Under the pieces are notes generated by a model, which was given only the letters and a program-made list of their open reading frames with translations, had not been told where the DNA came from and searched no databases. A stretch of 64,000 nucleotides of DNA from Litoditis marina (Eukaryota > Nematoda > Chromadorea > Rhabditida > Rhabditidae), in contig OZ038440.1 in assembly GCA_964036275.1 (NCBI GenBank), positions 4,067,690 through 4,131,689 of the forward strand, read 5' to 3'. This document shows, piece by piece, positions 25,401 through 44,261 of the stretch. The translations under genes and the position numbers were made by a program. Positions within the stretch are counted from its first letter, which is position 1. Every line of letters starts with the position of its first letter.

Positions 25401-28400
25401 CAGTTTTCGGAACAGAAATTTTACCTAAGCGTTGTATCTGCAGATAGAGTTAGTCGTTGTTCAATACAAGGCTGGTCTCTTCCCTAATTTCACGACAATC
25501 TCAAGTTGTCTTCATTTGCGCCTTATTTTGGCAAAAAAACCACATATTTTCACTCAGTCCTGCAGATCAATGTAAAAATAGTCAATTTGTCTACTGTCAT
25601 CTTCGCTTTTTACGAAAGTTACATGATATCTGCTCCGTGGGTAACTCGCTGCTTACAAACTTTTTTCAGGCCTCCAAGGTGGCTGAAATGGAGCGAAACA
25701 GTGTTCACGAACAGAACGAATTTCTATCAAAGCGAAATGAGACACTGGGAAAGAAGTGCAGCGAACTGCTAGAGAAGAACAGGCAGTTCAAGGAAGAGTA
25801 AGTAGTTTGTGCCTAGAAGCGTTCGTGGCGGTTTATACTGTAGGATTTCACGTGAGGATGAGATCAACTGTAGTGTCATAGAGTCATAGTGTGAACGAAA
25901 AGACTTGACCTATATCTACAAGAAGTTCACAGCTGAATGGTATTCGGTATCATAAGTTTCGGTGATTGTTGGTTGTCGGTAATTATATTCTTCGTCATGG
26001 GAAAGGCGACAGGTTACTGTCTATCTCACTTTCCGCTGTGTACGCACACATGTCATCGGTTCCAAAGCTTAGGGCAATGTACTCTAATAGCGCAGTGGTT
26101 GGCGCCCTGCTATATGAATATTTTGCTCGCAGGTTCGACTCCGGCGAGAGACAGAAATTGATAAATATGGCACTCACTATATCACTTTTTTCAGATCTGA
26201 AGAGGCGTACCGGACTGCTGCCGGTGTGCGTCGTGAGATGGAGAATCTACAAGCGAGCACCGATATGAGAATGGCTGAGTTCCGGTAAGTGTAATGTAGT
26301 ACCGCTTGATTATATTATTAACATCAGTAACATTTCTCTAGCTGATTGCGACAGATATTGATCAATATAGATCAAAACGAGTCAACGTTATATTCCTGAT
26401 TCTATTTTCCATAAGATCTTTCATCTTCAGCCAGTTTGGTCATGTCATTTTGGCCCTAAGCTCTATTATCAGCCTTTGGTTTTTTATTCCACTTCGGTAA
26501 CCCGCGCTGATGTTTTCACTTGCAGAAGAATGCAGAACGAGTTGTCGGCAGCTAGAGAAAAAGAAAAGATGTGGACAACTGAGAGAGGCGAACTGGAGAA
26601 ACGGCTGGAGGCCAAAGTGAGATCTTTTCTTCCGAGTTAAACTCCTTCACAGATATTTTATTCTAAATCTACAGATTTCCTTCCATTGTGGATAACTCAT
26701 CCGCAACTATAACTTGAATACAAAAATTGAAAGGATTGAAGCGCTGGTTCAGAGGTTACTTACTTGGGGTTATAGTCATGTTTCGTTTAGGTTTTCCGTC
26801 CTATTGTTTATGAAAACTCGCAAAATGGGGGAAAAGGAATTTATGCCCCTCATTCGGTAACATTTACTTATTGCAGGAGTCACTATTGCACTTTGATCGT
26901 CGCCAGTCGGAAATTCAACGAAAAAGAGACAAGGAGCAGATTGCTAGGCTGGAGCAGAAGTTGAAAAGCGATGGCACCGGCTGGGAAACACAATTGGGCA
27001 TTGTAGGTTTTGTTTATCTTGTTTATCGGTTATGAAATAGGTACCAAGTCAAAGGTCTATCATTTTCGCTGAAAGCTCGCGATACCCCCTCTTTTTCGAG
27101 TCGCGAGTTCGCGACCCCTTCAAAGTAGTGTGACACTGCGATTCTCATCAATTTTTGGTTTTATTTTGACTCTTTGGTATGAAACTTGCTGGTTTCAACT
27201 CGCGACCCCTACTTTTCATGAAAATTAGTTTCATAAGAGGCCTTGGTGATATATGGTACCGAGTTATAAGATAGGTAAGACGACGAACCAGAGAGTTCCA
27301 GCTTCCAGCTATTCAACTGTACAACGCGTATAGTTTTTCATCAACATTGAGCTTTTTAGTTTAGGTCGATTCTATGCGTTTAGGACAGCGTCCCCCCCCC
27401 CCATAGTGCGTGATGTGTAATTTTTGAATTTTGGTCTTACAAACGGCAGTGTCAAGCAATCATCACAATTTTTGCAGGAGTCTGTGTTTCGAGCTATTGA
27501 AGTCGTGAAGTCGGAGTTTGGCGCGCAATTGACTGAACTGAAAGGAGAAGTGAGTTCTTTGTTCTCCAACATTTGTTCATATTCTCAACTTGGGTGGAAA
27601 TGACGTTCTCTTGGAATCTTTTGGAAATGTTAGTGAAACTGGTCCGGTTTCAAACCCTAAAGTTGTTCATACATAAAATGAATTTGGGTGGCTTTATTTT
27701 ATCATACTGGTCAAATTTAGTCGTAGGTTCAAAAATTCTGCTGACAGAAATGCGGACCATTTCAATGTAGTTTGCTGTCACAGGTGGGTCCCCTGTTGGA
27801 GAAGACGAGTGAGGGTGTCTCGTTCCGTCCTCTGCCCCTAGCTGGCCTGCCGCATCCACCTCGCACCGCCTCCGCACCCGCGGCACCAGCCAGACAGTAT
27901 GGGGCACCCGACATGGCTGGCACCATTCCCACATCAATGGTTAGGCGCTTCAGACGTTACTTAGACAATTCATTACTGGTCAAGTTCATGGGGGAAATGC
28001 TAATGTGTTGGTAATTGCTCACAATCATTTTGTCAACTGCATATAATGTTTCACTTTTCATTTGACGACAGCCAGGTAGTATAGGGTACCCAACATGGCT
28101 GACACCATGCCGATATCCATGTTGAGCCCTCAGATGCTAAAAGTATTACCTACTGACCTAGTGTCACTATCCAGCTTACTCAAGTTTTTTTCACGAAAAA
28201 GTAGTTCGTTTTGAAGTTTGGATAACCTTTTCCATTGTAGGCTTCGGTTTCAACTGTGTTAGAAGTAGCAGAAATGCCCAATCAAGAGTCGTCTACACCA
28301 GCTGTTGATAAACCGGTTATTTCACGGTCGAGCTCTTGCAACGATCGCAAAGATTTTAATATGGATATCACGGTGAATGAAAACGCCGACCACGTCGAAC

Positions 28401-28875
28401 ATGCTCCGAATAGCGTTGATATGGAGGAAAAGGTGAGTGGTCGAGAATTTGTGATTCTCTCGAGATCGATTAAGTTCGTATTTTGAACTGTCACTATATA
28501 CCATAATTCAGAATATATTTCCGCCGGATCGGACCCTGTCAAAACGAATGTTTTTGAAATACATTCAAAATCTTTTTAAATGTTATGTTCAACAACAACC
28601 GCTCTACAAGCTGAATTAGAATGTGCACTGATCCTTAAAAAAGTTATGAATCCTCAGAAATTTCCAATTTAGGGAAGTTAAGTTGGACTGCTACTGAGAC
28701 TATTTCTGAATGACAATTGATTCTGGTTCAGGCTGCTCCAACTGTCAAGACAGAAGTTCAGTCGGACTGTGGAACCGAGGATTTGCTACTAGAAGATTCA
28801 GATGCATTGAATTGTCCATCTAGTCCGCATTCAGTTATAGTACTCGACGAAGACGCTCTATTGGGTCCCGCATGA
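22415..28875 (+). CDS. RS-rich coiled-coil protein with C-terminal SUMO-type motifs (~516 aa)
   Basis: Exons: 22415-22459 (tentative first), 22820-22951, 23459-23515, 24087-24223, 24789-24885, 25277-25360, 25670-25797, 26195-26284, 26526-26616, 26877-27002, 27478-27549, 27784-27939, 28241-28432, 28732-28875; the phases fit. Order of parts: an RS/RH-rich N-terminus (SSRSQSRSRSRERHRRRHSS, then RRRHSRSRSRSR); about 240 residues of coiled coil starting at SLLQENTRLEHDV and ending near QLTELKGEVGPLLEK; a Pro/Ala-rich linker (PPRTASAPAAPA); and an acidic Ser-rich tail with a sumoylation consensus (VKTE) and a SUMO-interaction-like core (VIVLDEDA). I do not recognise the family. RS domains are typical of nuclear RNA-processing proteins, so a nuclear scaffold role is inferred. 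The start is uncertain: it may begin at the ATGATGATG of 22415, or the exons may continue the GYF gene. The acceptor at 24086 (ATATAAG) is weak. Confidence 0.7.
22980..23148. repeat. Family C element, copy 1
   Basis: Starts CAGTAAGACCCGACTA and ends GACAAGTTTACTGGGTA, giving inverted termini related to CCAGTAAGGT. The interior shares CACGTGAAAATCAATGATT and TTTTTTCTGACTATTC with the copies at 23910 and 42215. Intronic in the coiled-coil gene. Confidence 0.7.
23910..24062. repeat. Family C element, copy 2
   Basis: Starts ACCAGTAAGGTCCGACTT and ends ATTCGGACAACCTTACTGGG, an inverted terminal repeat of about 13-16 bp. The interior matches copy 1 (GAAACACGTGAAAATTCATG, TTTTTCTGACTATTCGG). It lies just before the weak acceptor of the exon at 24087. 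Confidence 0.75.
24589..24788. repeat. Family B palindromic element ending at a splice acceptor, copy 2
   Basis: Exactly 200 bp from TTAAGCATAGGTAAAATA to ATTTTACCTATGTTTTAAG, with TTAA at both ends. Inverted copy of 20077-20265 (shared GTTCATTTTAGTTGCACTGG). The right TTAA followed by G forms the AG acceptor of the exon at 24789. Confidence 0.88.
24929..25103. repeat. Family G inverted repeat (GGTAACC-rich), copy 1
   Basis: AACCCGGTATTTCGTTAACC at the left is mirrored by GGTTAACGAAATACCGGGTT at the right. Inner arms continue with AGGTAACCTT and AAGGTTACCT. About 175 bp, intronic. Related in sequence style to 42700-42925. Confidence 0.85.
26070..26185 (+). repeat. tRNA-like short interspersed element, copy 2
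   Basis: TAGCGCAGTGGTTGGCGCCC (A-box) and GCAGGTTCGACTCCGGCGAG (B-box) lie about 40 bp apart, followed by GAGACAGAAATTGATAAATATGGCACTCACTAT, the same tail as the copy at 5640. It lies within 10 bp of the acceptor of the exon at 26195. The cloverleaf does not close well, so a tRNA-derived SINE is more likely than a tRNA gene. Confidence 0.65.
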
Positions 28876-30419
28876 ACTCATTACTCTTGTCAGGTTATGT
28901 ATTGAAATCTCACCTTTTCTATCAAAATTAGTAGTATTCTTCTAGTTTTCTACACTTTATTTCGTTTAGAACTAATGTTGATTTTTCACCTGTTGGCAAA
29001 TTTTATTTCTTATCATTGTTGCACGTAGGTAGATCTGTTATGAGCGAAGATGATTGATTGTAAGATAGTTGGCACAGTATGTTATGTTTGTGTAAAACGT
29101 TGCTATACTCGACTCCGGTGTTTTTGTATTGTTTGTATGGTTTGTTGTTTCTGCTTCATCTTGTGTTCTCAGTTAACATCAGAATCTAATTTACTTGTCT
29201 GTCTAGGTTGTTCCATTCAAATGTCGATGACCGCGGTTTTCACCGGTTTCTCTGTAATCACGTGCGGGTGATTTTCTGTATATTGTCCGAATTTGAGGTT
29301 GGATATTATAGTAGTAATGAATTGATTATCCTACCAGCCGTGTTCATGCCAAATGTTTTGGAGCCAGTGAAGCTAAAGTTTTTCTAAAAGTTTCCTAAAC
29401 ATGACGTTTTCACAGTAGGAACTGCAACGGCGAACACAGATTTATTCTCGTCAAATTTCTAAATTTAAACTTGAAGATTGCCGCCTTTTACTTTTGAAAA
29501 GCCTACTTTTCCAAAAACTCGGATAACAACTTTCCACACGTCCACACGACGTAAAAGAAATTTTCTGCTCTTATTGCCGTTCTATATTCCCTTTATCAGG
29601 ATTCAGACCATCCCTCAATTACGAACCATTCAAACTGGAACATGGTTAATAAAAACGACTTTACACACATAAACATTTACATCTCACACAGTCCACAAAC
29701 TTTACCAGACAACGGATAATGAGAGAGAGCATAGGTTGACTATGAAACACATATGTATAATATACAAAATCCGTGGAGTACCTAGTTATAATCAATGAAT
29801 GAAATGGATGTGATCGATTACTGCACTTGTATAAGATGAACTATCAGGAAAGATTGGGATAAAAACTAATACAAATACAAATGAGAATGAATATTATCTG
29901 AAGTTAGCAACAAGCCTTAAATAAAAATTGCAATGAACATTCCCTAACCATGAAAACAGATTAACACTATGAATTGCGAAGTCATAATACAATCAAATCT
30001 GGGGCACAGTTAGGAGATGAAGTATGCAAGCGCCGAACACACAATGAACACCGGATACACAAGTAGCTAAATTTAATTAAATATCATCTCCAAACACTAA
30101 ACTACAATCTAAAACATGAGCTTTCGTTATCCATTGAGAATATCGCTGATGGAGAGCCGATAATAAAGCTGAAAATACAATATGGTTATTTAAACGAACT
30201 CCAATCATAAAATGTGCAGAAAGGTCTGCATTTGAAAATACCGCCAGACAGCTTCACCAGAGAGAAGCCTCGTAAAAAATACGTCAAAGCTAATAATTTT
30301 GCCATACAAATAACAACATTTCCCCGAGCATGACCAGAAAGGGTCTCATTTTTCATTAATATAGATATAGGACCAAACAAGAACTATACGAAGTACTATG
30401 ATTGAACAAACTCACTTAT
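28876..30419. other. Convergent 3' region between coiled-coil and B56 genes
   Basis: The coiled-coil gene (+) and B56 gene (-) converge here, so both 3' UTRs should lie in it. I see no coding exons with support. AT-rich, with an AATAAA near 29917 on the plus strand. Confidence 0.5.
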
Positions 30420-39337
<8,918 letters not shown>

Positions 39338-39419
39338 GGCCAGGGTGGAAGAACGAAAATGTGATCACCCGCGACAGTTACTATGCAGCCAAGCCAATCT
39401 GGAAAGTTGTAGACTATAC

Positions 39420-39792
39420 CATAAAATTTGAGTAATACAAAGTATATTAGGTTATTTTATTTGAACAAAATATAATTGTGTCACTAGGACTTTTGGATGG
39501 TGGTATGATTAGGTTAATGTGCTCAGTAAGAGATGTACTCAAAACCGTTTCGACCCTGATTCAAGACGGTTTTGGGTTTTCTCAGAGGGTTGGGTCATCA
39601 TCAGTTGAACCCCTCTGAGAAAATGAATTCTCCGCTAGTAGACGGTCAGTAAGTCTTTTCGTCCTGTTTTCATTTTCTCAGAGGGGTTCAACTGATGATG
39701 ACCCAACCCTCTGAGAAAACCCAAAACCGTCTTGAATCAGGGTCGAAACGGTTTTGAGTACATCTCTTACTGAGCACATTAACCTAATCATA
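39420..39792. repeat. Family E inverted-repeat element
   Basis: Left arm 39504-39625 and right arm 39671-39792 are near-identical reverse complements (TATGATTAGGTTAATGTGCT, AAAACCGTTTCGACCCTGAT, TTTTCTCAGAGGGTTGGGTC), with a 45-bp spacer. The left flank back to about 39420 also matches the copy at 6921-7115 in inverted orientation. Confidence 0.9.
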
Positions 39793-39917
39793 ATACAAAG
39801 TAGTTCGAGTACTAACAAGGAAATGAATGCAGAACAGAGAGAAGAAAGGAATAAGGAACGAAAAAGATGAAGTAAGGAATAAAAACAAGCACGTACGGCC
39901 CCGTACCAACGAAACGT

Positions 39918-40120
39918 AAGGCGGCTTTGTTGGATGCTCAATTCAATCACCCATTTTTCTACCAATACGGATTTTGAATAATCTTAATTTCAACAATAGT
40001 CGCACCTTACTCAAGAAAACCTAACCTCCCACTCTGTTTTGTAGTTTAATTACCCAGATTAAACACCTGATTTTCAATAAATTTCTGTGTACAACAAAGT
40101 CGCCTCACGTATGGTACCAA
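39918..40120 (+). repeat. Family F interspersed repeat, copy 3
   Basis: GGCGGCTTTGTTGGATGCTC, CAATCACCCATTTTTCTACC, TTTCAACAATAGTCGCACC, CTGTTTTGTAGTTTAATTAC and TTTTCAATAAATTTCTGTG match the other two copies in order. Confidence 0.75.
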
Positions 40121-41408
40121 CAGAGAAACAATGAACAACTTGGGTGGGAAATGTGCGCTTTCCCAAAGGATCAGGACCAGTGACTAATATGTGATGTGAA
40201 TGTCGGAGACATCTAAGCAGTTAATTTGATTCCCTTCAAAAGTGGAACTATGGTTTCTACTACTACCTTCTAGTAGCATCTAAATCTATGCTTGTGAGGG
40301 CGTAAAAGGCAACAAACAACTCAAAAACAAAACTGAACACGTTTGCTTCTAGTAAATCTCAGTAAACGAGCTGATGTCCTAACAGAAGCGTAAAATAAAG
40401 AACTGTAATAAACTAATTTTCAGTTAGATTATGCATTACTAAAATAGTGCAACTACTGAAAACTCGAACAAAGGGGAGGCTCGAAACACTGATACAACAA
40501 AAGATTATCACGAGTATCTTTATCGATTGTGCTCCACCCACGCATTCATAAATAAGCATCGTTGACTTGATGCAGAGCAACGTTCAGAGCTCAAGAGCAC
40601 TTTGTCTCAAATTGAATTTAGATAGCAGAAAGTGCTTAAACAATCGGAAAACATAAAATAGCCAATCCCCAAGACGATTTCGCGATATAATCGTCGGAAA
40701 TCGTAAATTTGAGGACGGGATGAGTTGCTCGCCCCGTCGCCATCGAGACTCTCTGTCTCCGTCTGTTTTGTTGCCTGCGTCTCCTTTCTGCCCATACTCT
40801 TTCGCTGCCCCTGCCGCCTTGCAGATTAAAAACCGCGCGCGCGGCGACGCCGGGCGGCCATTTCTTGTGTTAGAGCACCATTGTACTTCTATTATTCGGT
40901 TCCTCGCGTTATCGATTGGCGATCTGTTTCGTTTATTTTTATATTTTGTCCATTTGACCATTTATGATTTTCCAAATTTTTGAAACGTTCATGGCATAAG
41001 GTTCGAATATGTAGATGTAGAAGATTGGGTTTGGTGGTTTGTGAATGTTGTATTATTCCTCTTTCTTTTCAATCTATTTTTTATATAACTACATCAATTT
41101 ACTCGGGTACTGAATAACTGATCTGCAATTAATTTCTCGTTGTTTCGTCTTCATGAATATAGGATCTTTCACTTCAAATCACCCTTATCTTATCCACTTC
41201 TTCTTCGCTCTAAGGGAGGGGGTGATTAGAGAAGTTACATAACTCTGTTGAAGCTTATTTGTTCAGACGAAAAAGCGCATGAGCGAAAGTTCATTGTCAC
41301 CACCTTTCTTTATTTGTATCATTCGGTTCTTCTAAAAGTTTGGACCTGTGTACTCAGATTGTGATGTCATTAAAAGTTTGTTAACCACCAGTGTTTCTAG
41401 GTAGAAAA

Positions 41409-43644
41409 ATGACTACCGCACATCGTCCCACGTTCAACTGTGCCATCGGTGGAAATGATCGGGCAGAAGGCGACTTGTCAAAGCTGTCGCAGCAATACTC
41501 GTCCAAGGATATGCCCTCTCACACTAAAATGAAGTATCGTCAGTCGGGACAGGGTACTGTAGAGGATGTCAGAAGAAAAGTAAGTTTGTGGTTGCTGAGT
41601 TTTGACATTGAACGAATTTGAGATTCTGATAATGTTCGTGAATTGAATGAAGAATGACATTCTCACTCTTTCCCTAATTTTGGTACCTTCGTAGTACAAA
41701 TCAGGTTCGTCGTCTTTTGAAGTTTCCTGAGTTGGCTCAAGGACCTCAAGGTAGTTTATGCCCCAGGGAGCTTTGATGGACATGGATGTGTAGTGGTTTG
41801 CTAGTATGAAGGAATAATAATTGCTCTAGGACCTTCGTCGTGAACTGGAGGATAAGGAAAGAAATGCAGCTCGCGAGCGTCGCGCAAGGGACCATGGATC
41901 GAGCAGTTCGAAGAAACCACGAATGGACGAGATCTCGCAGGGACCCACAATTGACGCCGATGAACCGTATGATGAGGTAGGCTGATTATTCTCTCATTCA
42001 CAACTATGTTTTTTCTTCAAGTTAGTGGTTCATCCTAAACCAAACATTGTATGTAAACAATCTTAGACATATGTTTTCTATTTGTCAAAGCGTGTTCGTA
42101 TCAGAATCTCAGGGTATGTTTTCTGCTGCCCAGCAGAAAATGTCACTGTTCGCAAAACATACATATTGATCGGGGATAGACAACGTCATCCAATTTGCAA
42201 AAGCGTACACCTAAAAGGTTCCACTCTACGCTATGACTATTCGACAAAGAGTAGTTCATTTCCAGATTAAAACTTTTGAAAATTGATTATTCTGCATGGA
42301 ACATAGACAAATCTTTCATGCTTTCGGCGTAAAAGTACGCCTTTTTTCAATTTTTCTGGCTATTCGGACAATTTTACTGGGGTATGCGTATGAACAAAAG
42401 GTATAATAATGGCGTATGTATGTATGGATATATCTATAGTATTCCGTTATAGCCAGATTCATCTGACGATGATTCGGATGAGGATGATACTGCTGCTCTG
42501 ATGGCCGAGCTGGACCGAATCAAGAAGGAAAGAGCCACTGAAAAAGCGGCAAAGGAGGAACAAGAAAAGAAAGAGGAGGTAACGGGATAACTTTTAGTTG
42601 TTATCATTTTCAAATATTTCTCGTTCACTTGTGCTGATGCTGGGAAGAATATTTGACGTCGTTTATGTGTGTCTAACCTGATCACTTCGATATTGCTACA
42701 AACCGGGTTTCTTGGTAACCTAACCGGTTTTTTGGTAACCTTTTTTTTCCGGTTATTTCGACAGGTAACCGGTAGGTAACCGAAAATGAAAAACCAGTTA
42801 CCTGTCTTCTCAACGCAAAATGTGGTTTTTACCGTTAGTTTCTTCGGTAATCGGATTTCAGATTTAGGTTACCTAAAATAAGGATTACCAAAAACCGGTT
42901 AGGTTACCTAAAAACCCGGTTAGTTGTAGAATTGGCCTGCAAAAAGGGAATCATGGAGCCCTCATGCTACTCAGATTTTTGAACAGTTTCTGACCTAATG
43001 AACAAATGAACTAAACAACTAATTTCAGGAACAAATTCGAATGGACAACGTTTTGGCGGGAAATCCTCTGTTGAATGTGGCCTCTTCCAACGGCGCTTCC
43101 AATGGAGCCGGAGACTTTAAGGTGAAGCGACGCTGGGACGATGACGTGGTGTTCAAGAATTGTGCAAAAGGTACGTCTATTTGAGCTTCAATAAATTATT
43201 CTACTCACACACCAGTAAGGTGTGAAAAGGAGCTTTTTGTTCAGTCCACGACGCAAAGCTTGTTCATTTTGGTAAGAAATCGACCATTTCTCCCGATATT
43301 GGCGAAAAAAGTAGATTTAGAATTGTTTGTGGCTACTTGTGAAACATCACTGTTGTATGGTTTACTGTTCATGAACCAGGTACCATGTGGTGCAGAGTTG
43401 AAGATTGCGTGTCGGTCAAGCTGAATTGTAGATACATTGCACCCAGTTTTTACAAATCTACTAGCAACCTATTTGTGAATCAACTCTCCGCGCACATCAT
43501 ACGATGTGTACACTGTTCTCTTAAATAATATTAATTATTGTTCGCTTTAAAGGACTCGACGAGAGAAAGAAAGAGTCCACCTTCATCAATGATGCCATCC
43601 GTTCAGAGTTCCATAAAAAATTCATGGATAAATATATCAAGTGA
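41409..43644 (+). CDS. CWC15: Spliceosome-associated protein CWC15 homologue (225 aa)
   Basis: Exons 41409-41579, 41830-41976, 42453-42578, 43029-43170 and 43553-43644; phases consistent, stop TGA. The N-terminus [10 protein letters not shown], then [20 protein letters not shown] and KYRQ, and the C-terminus [26 protein letters not shown] and [13 protein letters not shown] are diagnostic for CWC15. Between them are the expected charged helix ([16 protein letters not shown]) and the acidic stretch ([20 protein letters not shown]). Length is close to human CWC15 (229 aa). CWC15 is a core component of the Prp19-associated catalytic spliceosome in the nucleus. Acceptor GTGTTTCTAG lies 8 bases before the ATG. 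A polyadenylation signal follows at 44005. Confidence 0.97.
42215..42383. repeat. Family C element, copy 3 (left end decayed)
   Basis: GAGTAGTTCATTTCCAGATT, AAAACTTTTGAAAATTGATT, TTTTTCTGGCTATTCGG and ACAATTTTACTGGGGTA match the interior and right end of copy 2. The left terminus is not clear. Another partial terminus (CACCAGTAAGGTGTG) occurs at 43208. Confidence 0.6.
42700..42925. repeat. Family G inverted repeat (GGTAACC-rich), copy 2
   Basis: AACCGGGTTTCTTGGTAACC and TAACCGGTTTTTTGGTAACC at the left are mirrored by GGATTACCAAAAACCGGTTA and GGTTACCTAAAAACCCGGTT at the right. Intronic in CWC15. Confidence 0.8.
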
Positions 43645-44004
43645 TATTGTCTCCTACATACATCTTTCCATGTTCGCATCTCATGAATATTGTTACTGCT
43701 TGGATAACATCATATGTTCCTAGCCATTAAGGGTTGGTTTGTTAGTCTTTTCTTGAAGTTTACGTTCGATTGCATCGTCACTTTTCTCAACATCAATCGT
43801 TGGAAGTTCATAGTGTTGAATTGATTTATATCGTGTGGTGATCATTATACAACTCGTGTTTTCATAGCTCCCCGTTGTCTTGTTTATCGTCACCCCTTGT
43901 GACTCATGACTGAATGAATTATTTCTATCTATTACTACACTGTTCTATTTGAAATTGGTGAATTGTTACCTCTCACTATTGTCAGATTTCGAGTCGATAT
44001 ATAA

Positions 44005-44010
44005 AATAAA
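44005..44010 (+). terminator. Polyadenylation signal of CWC15
   Basis: AATAAA 361 bases after the stop codon, about 250 bases before the acceptor of the next gene. Confidence 0.6.
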
Positions 44011-44245
44011 AGATCTTGTGTGAACTGTCATAAGTCTAATATGGAGTTTTCACGGAATTCATAAATCTTTTGAAAGGTTTTGAAAAGTAATAGTGCTTCA
44101 TAAAGTCTCCAGGTGCTCTCATTATCAGTCGGTGTTTTATCTCTTCTCACACCTTATCTCGGAAGCACAATCGGTCTATTACGGACACTGATGCATTTAT
44201 TTGTAATATGAGGTTCTGTTTGTGTTGTTTACTAAAGAGCTTTTT

Positions 44246-44261
44246 TTGTTTTGCAGGTATG
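44246..44261 (+). promoter_or_regulatory. Probable trans-splice acceptor of the SLC37 gene
   Basis: TTTTGTTTTGCAG ends 3 bases before the start ATG, too close for a normal promoter, and no upstream coding exon pairs with it. Confidence 0.55.

Larger units (their letters stand above)
39338..41408. promoter_or_regulatory. Divergent intergenic region between B56 and CWC15
   Basis: About 2.1 kb separates the two start codons. On the minus strand AACTTTCCAG at 39397-39406 is a candidate 5' UTR or trans-splice acceptor for B56; on the plus strand GTGTTTCTAG ends at 41400, 8 bases before the CWC15 ATG. The interval 40730-40870 is strikingly CpG-rich (CCGCGCGCGCGGCGACGCCG) next to GCGGCCATTTCTTG, so a shared promoter there is plausible. 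The rest holds repeats of families E and F. Confidence 0.45.

Noticed and set aside
27391..27401. C11 run, and a G10 run near 9680
   Set aside because: Simple homopolymers, possibly with sequencing length error; no function inferred.
40584..40983. 125-codon minus and 87-codon plus frames in the B56-CWC15 spacer
   Set aside because: Overlapping frames caused by the GC-rich patch, without domain or splice support.
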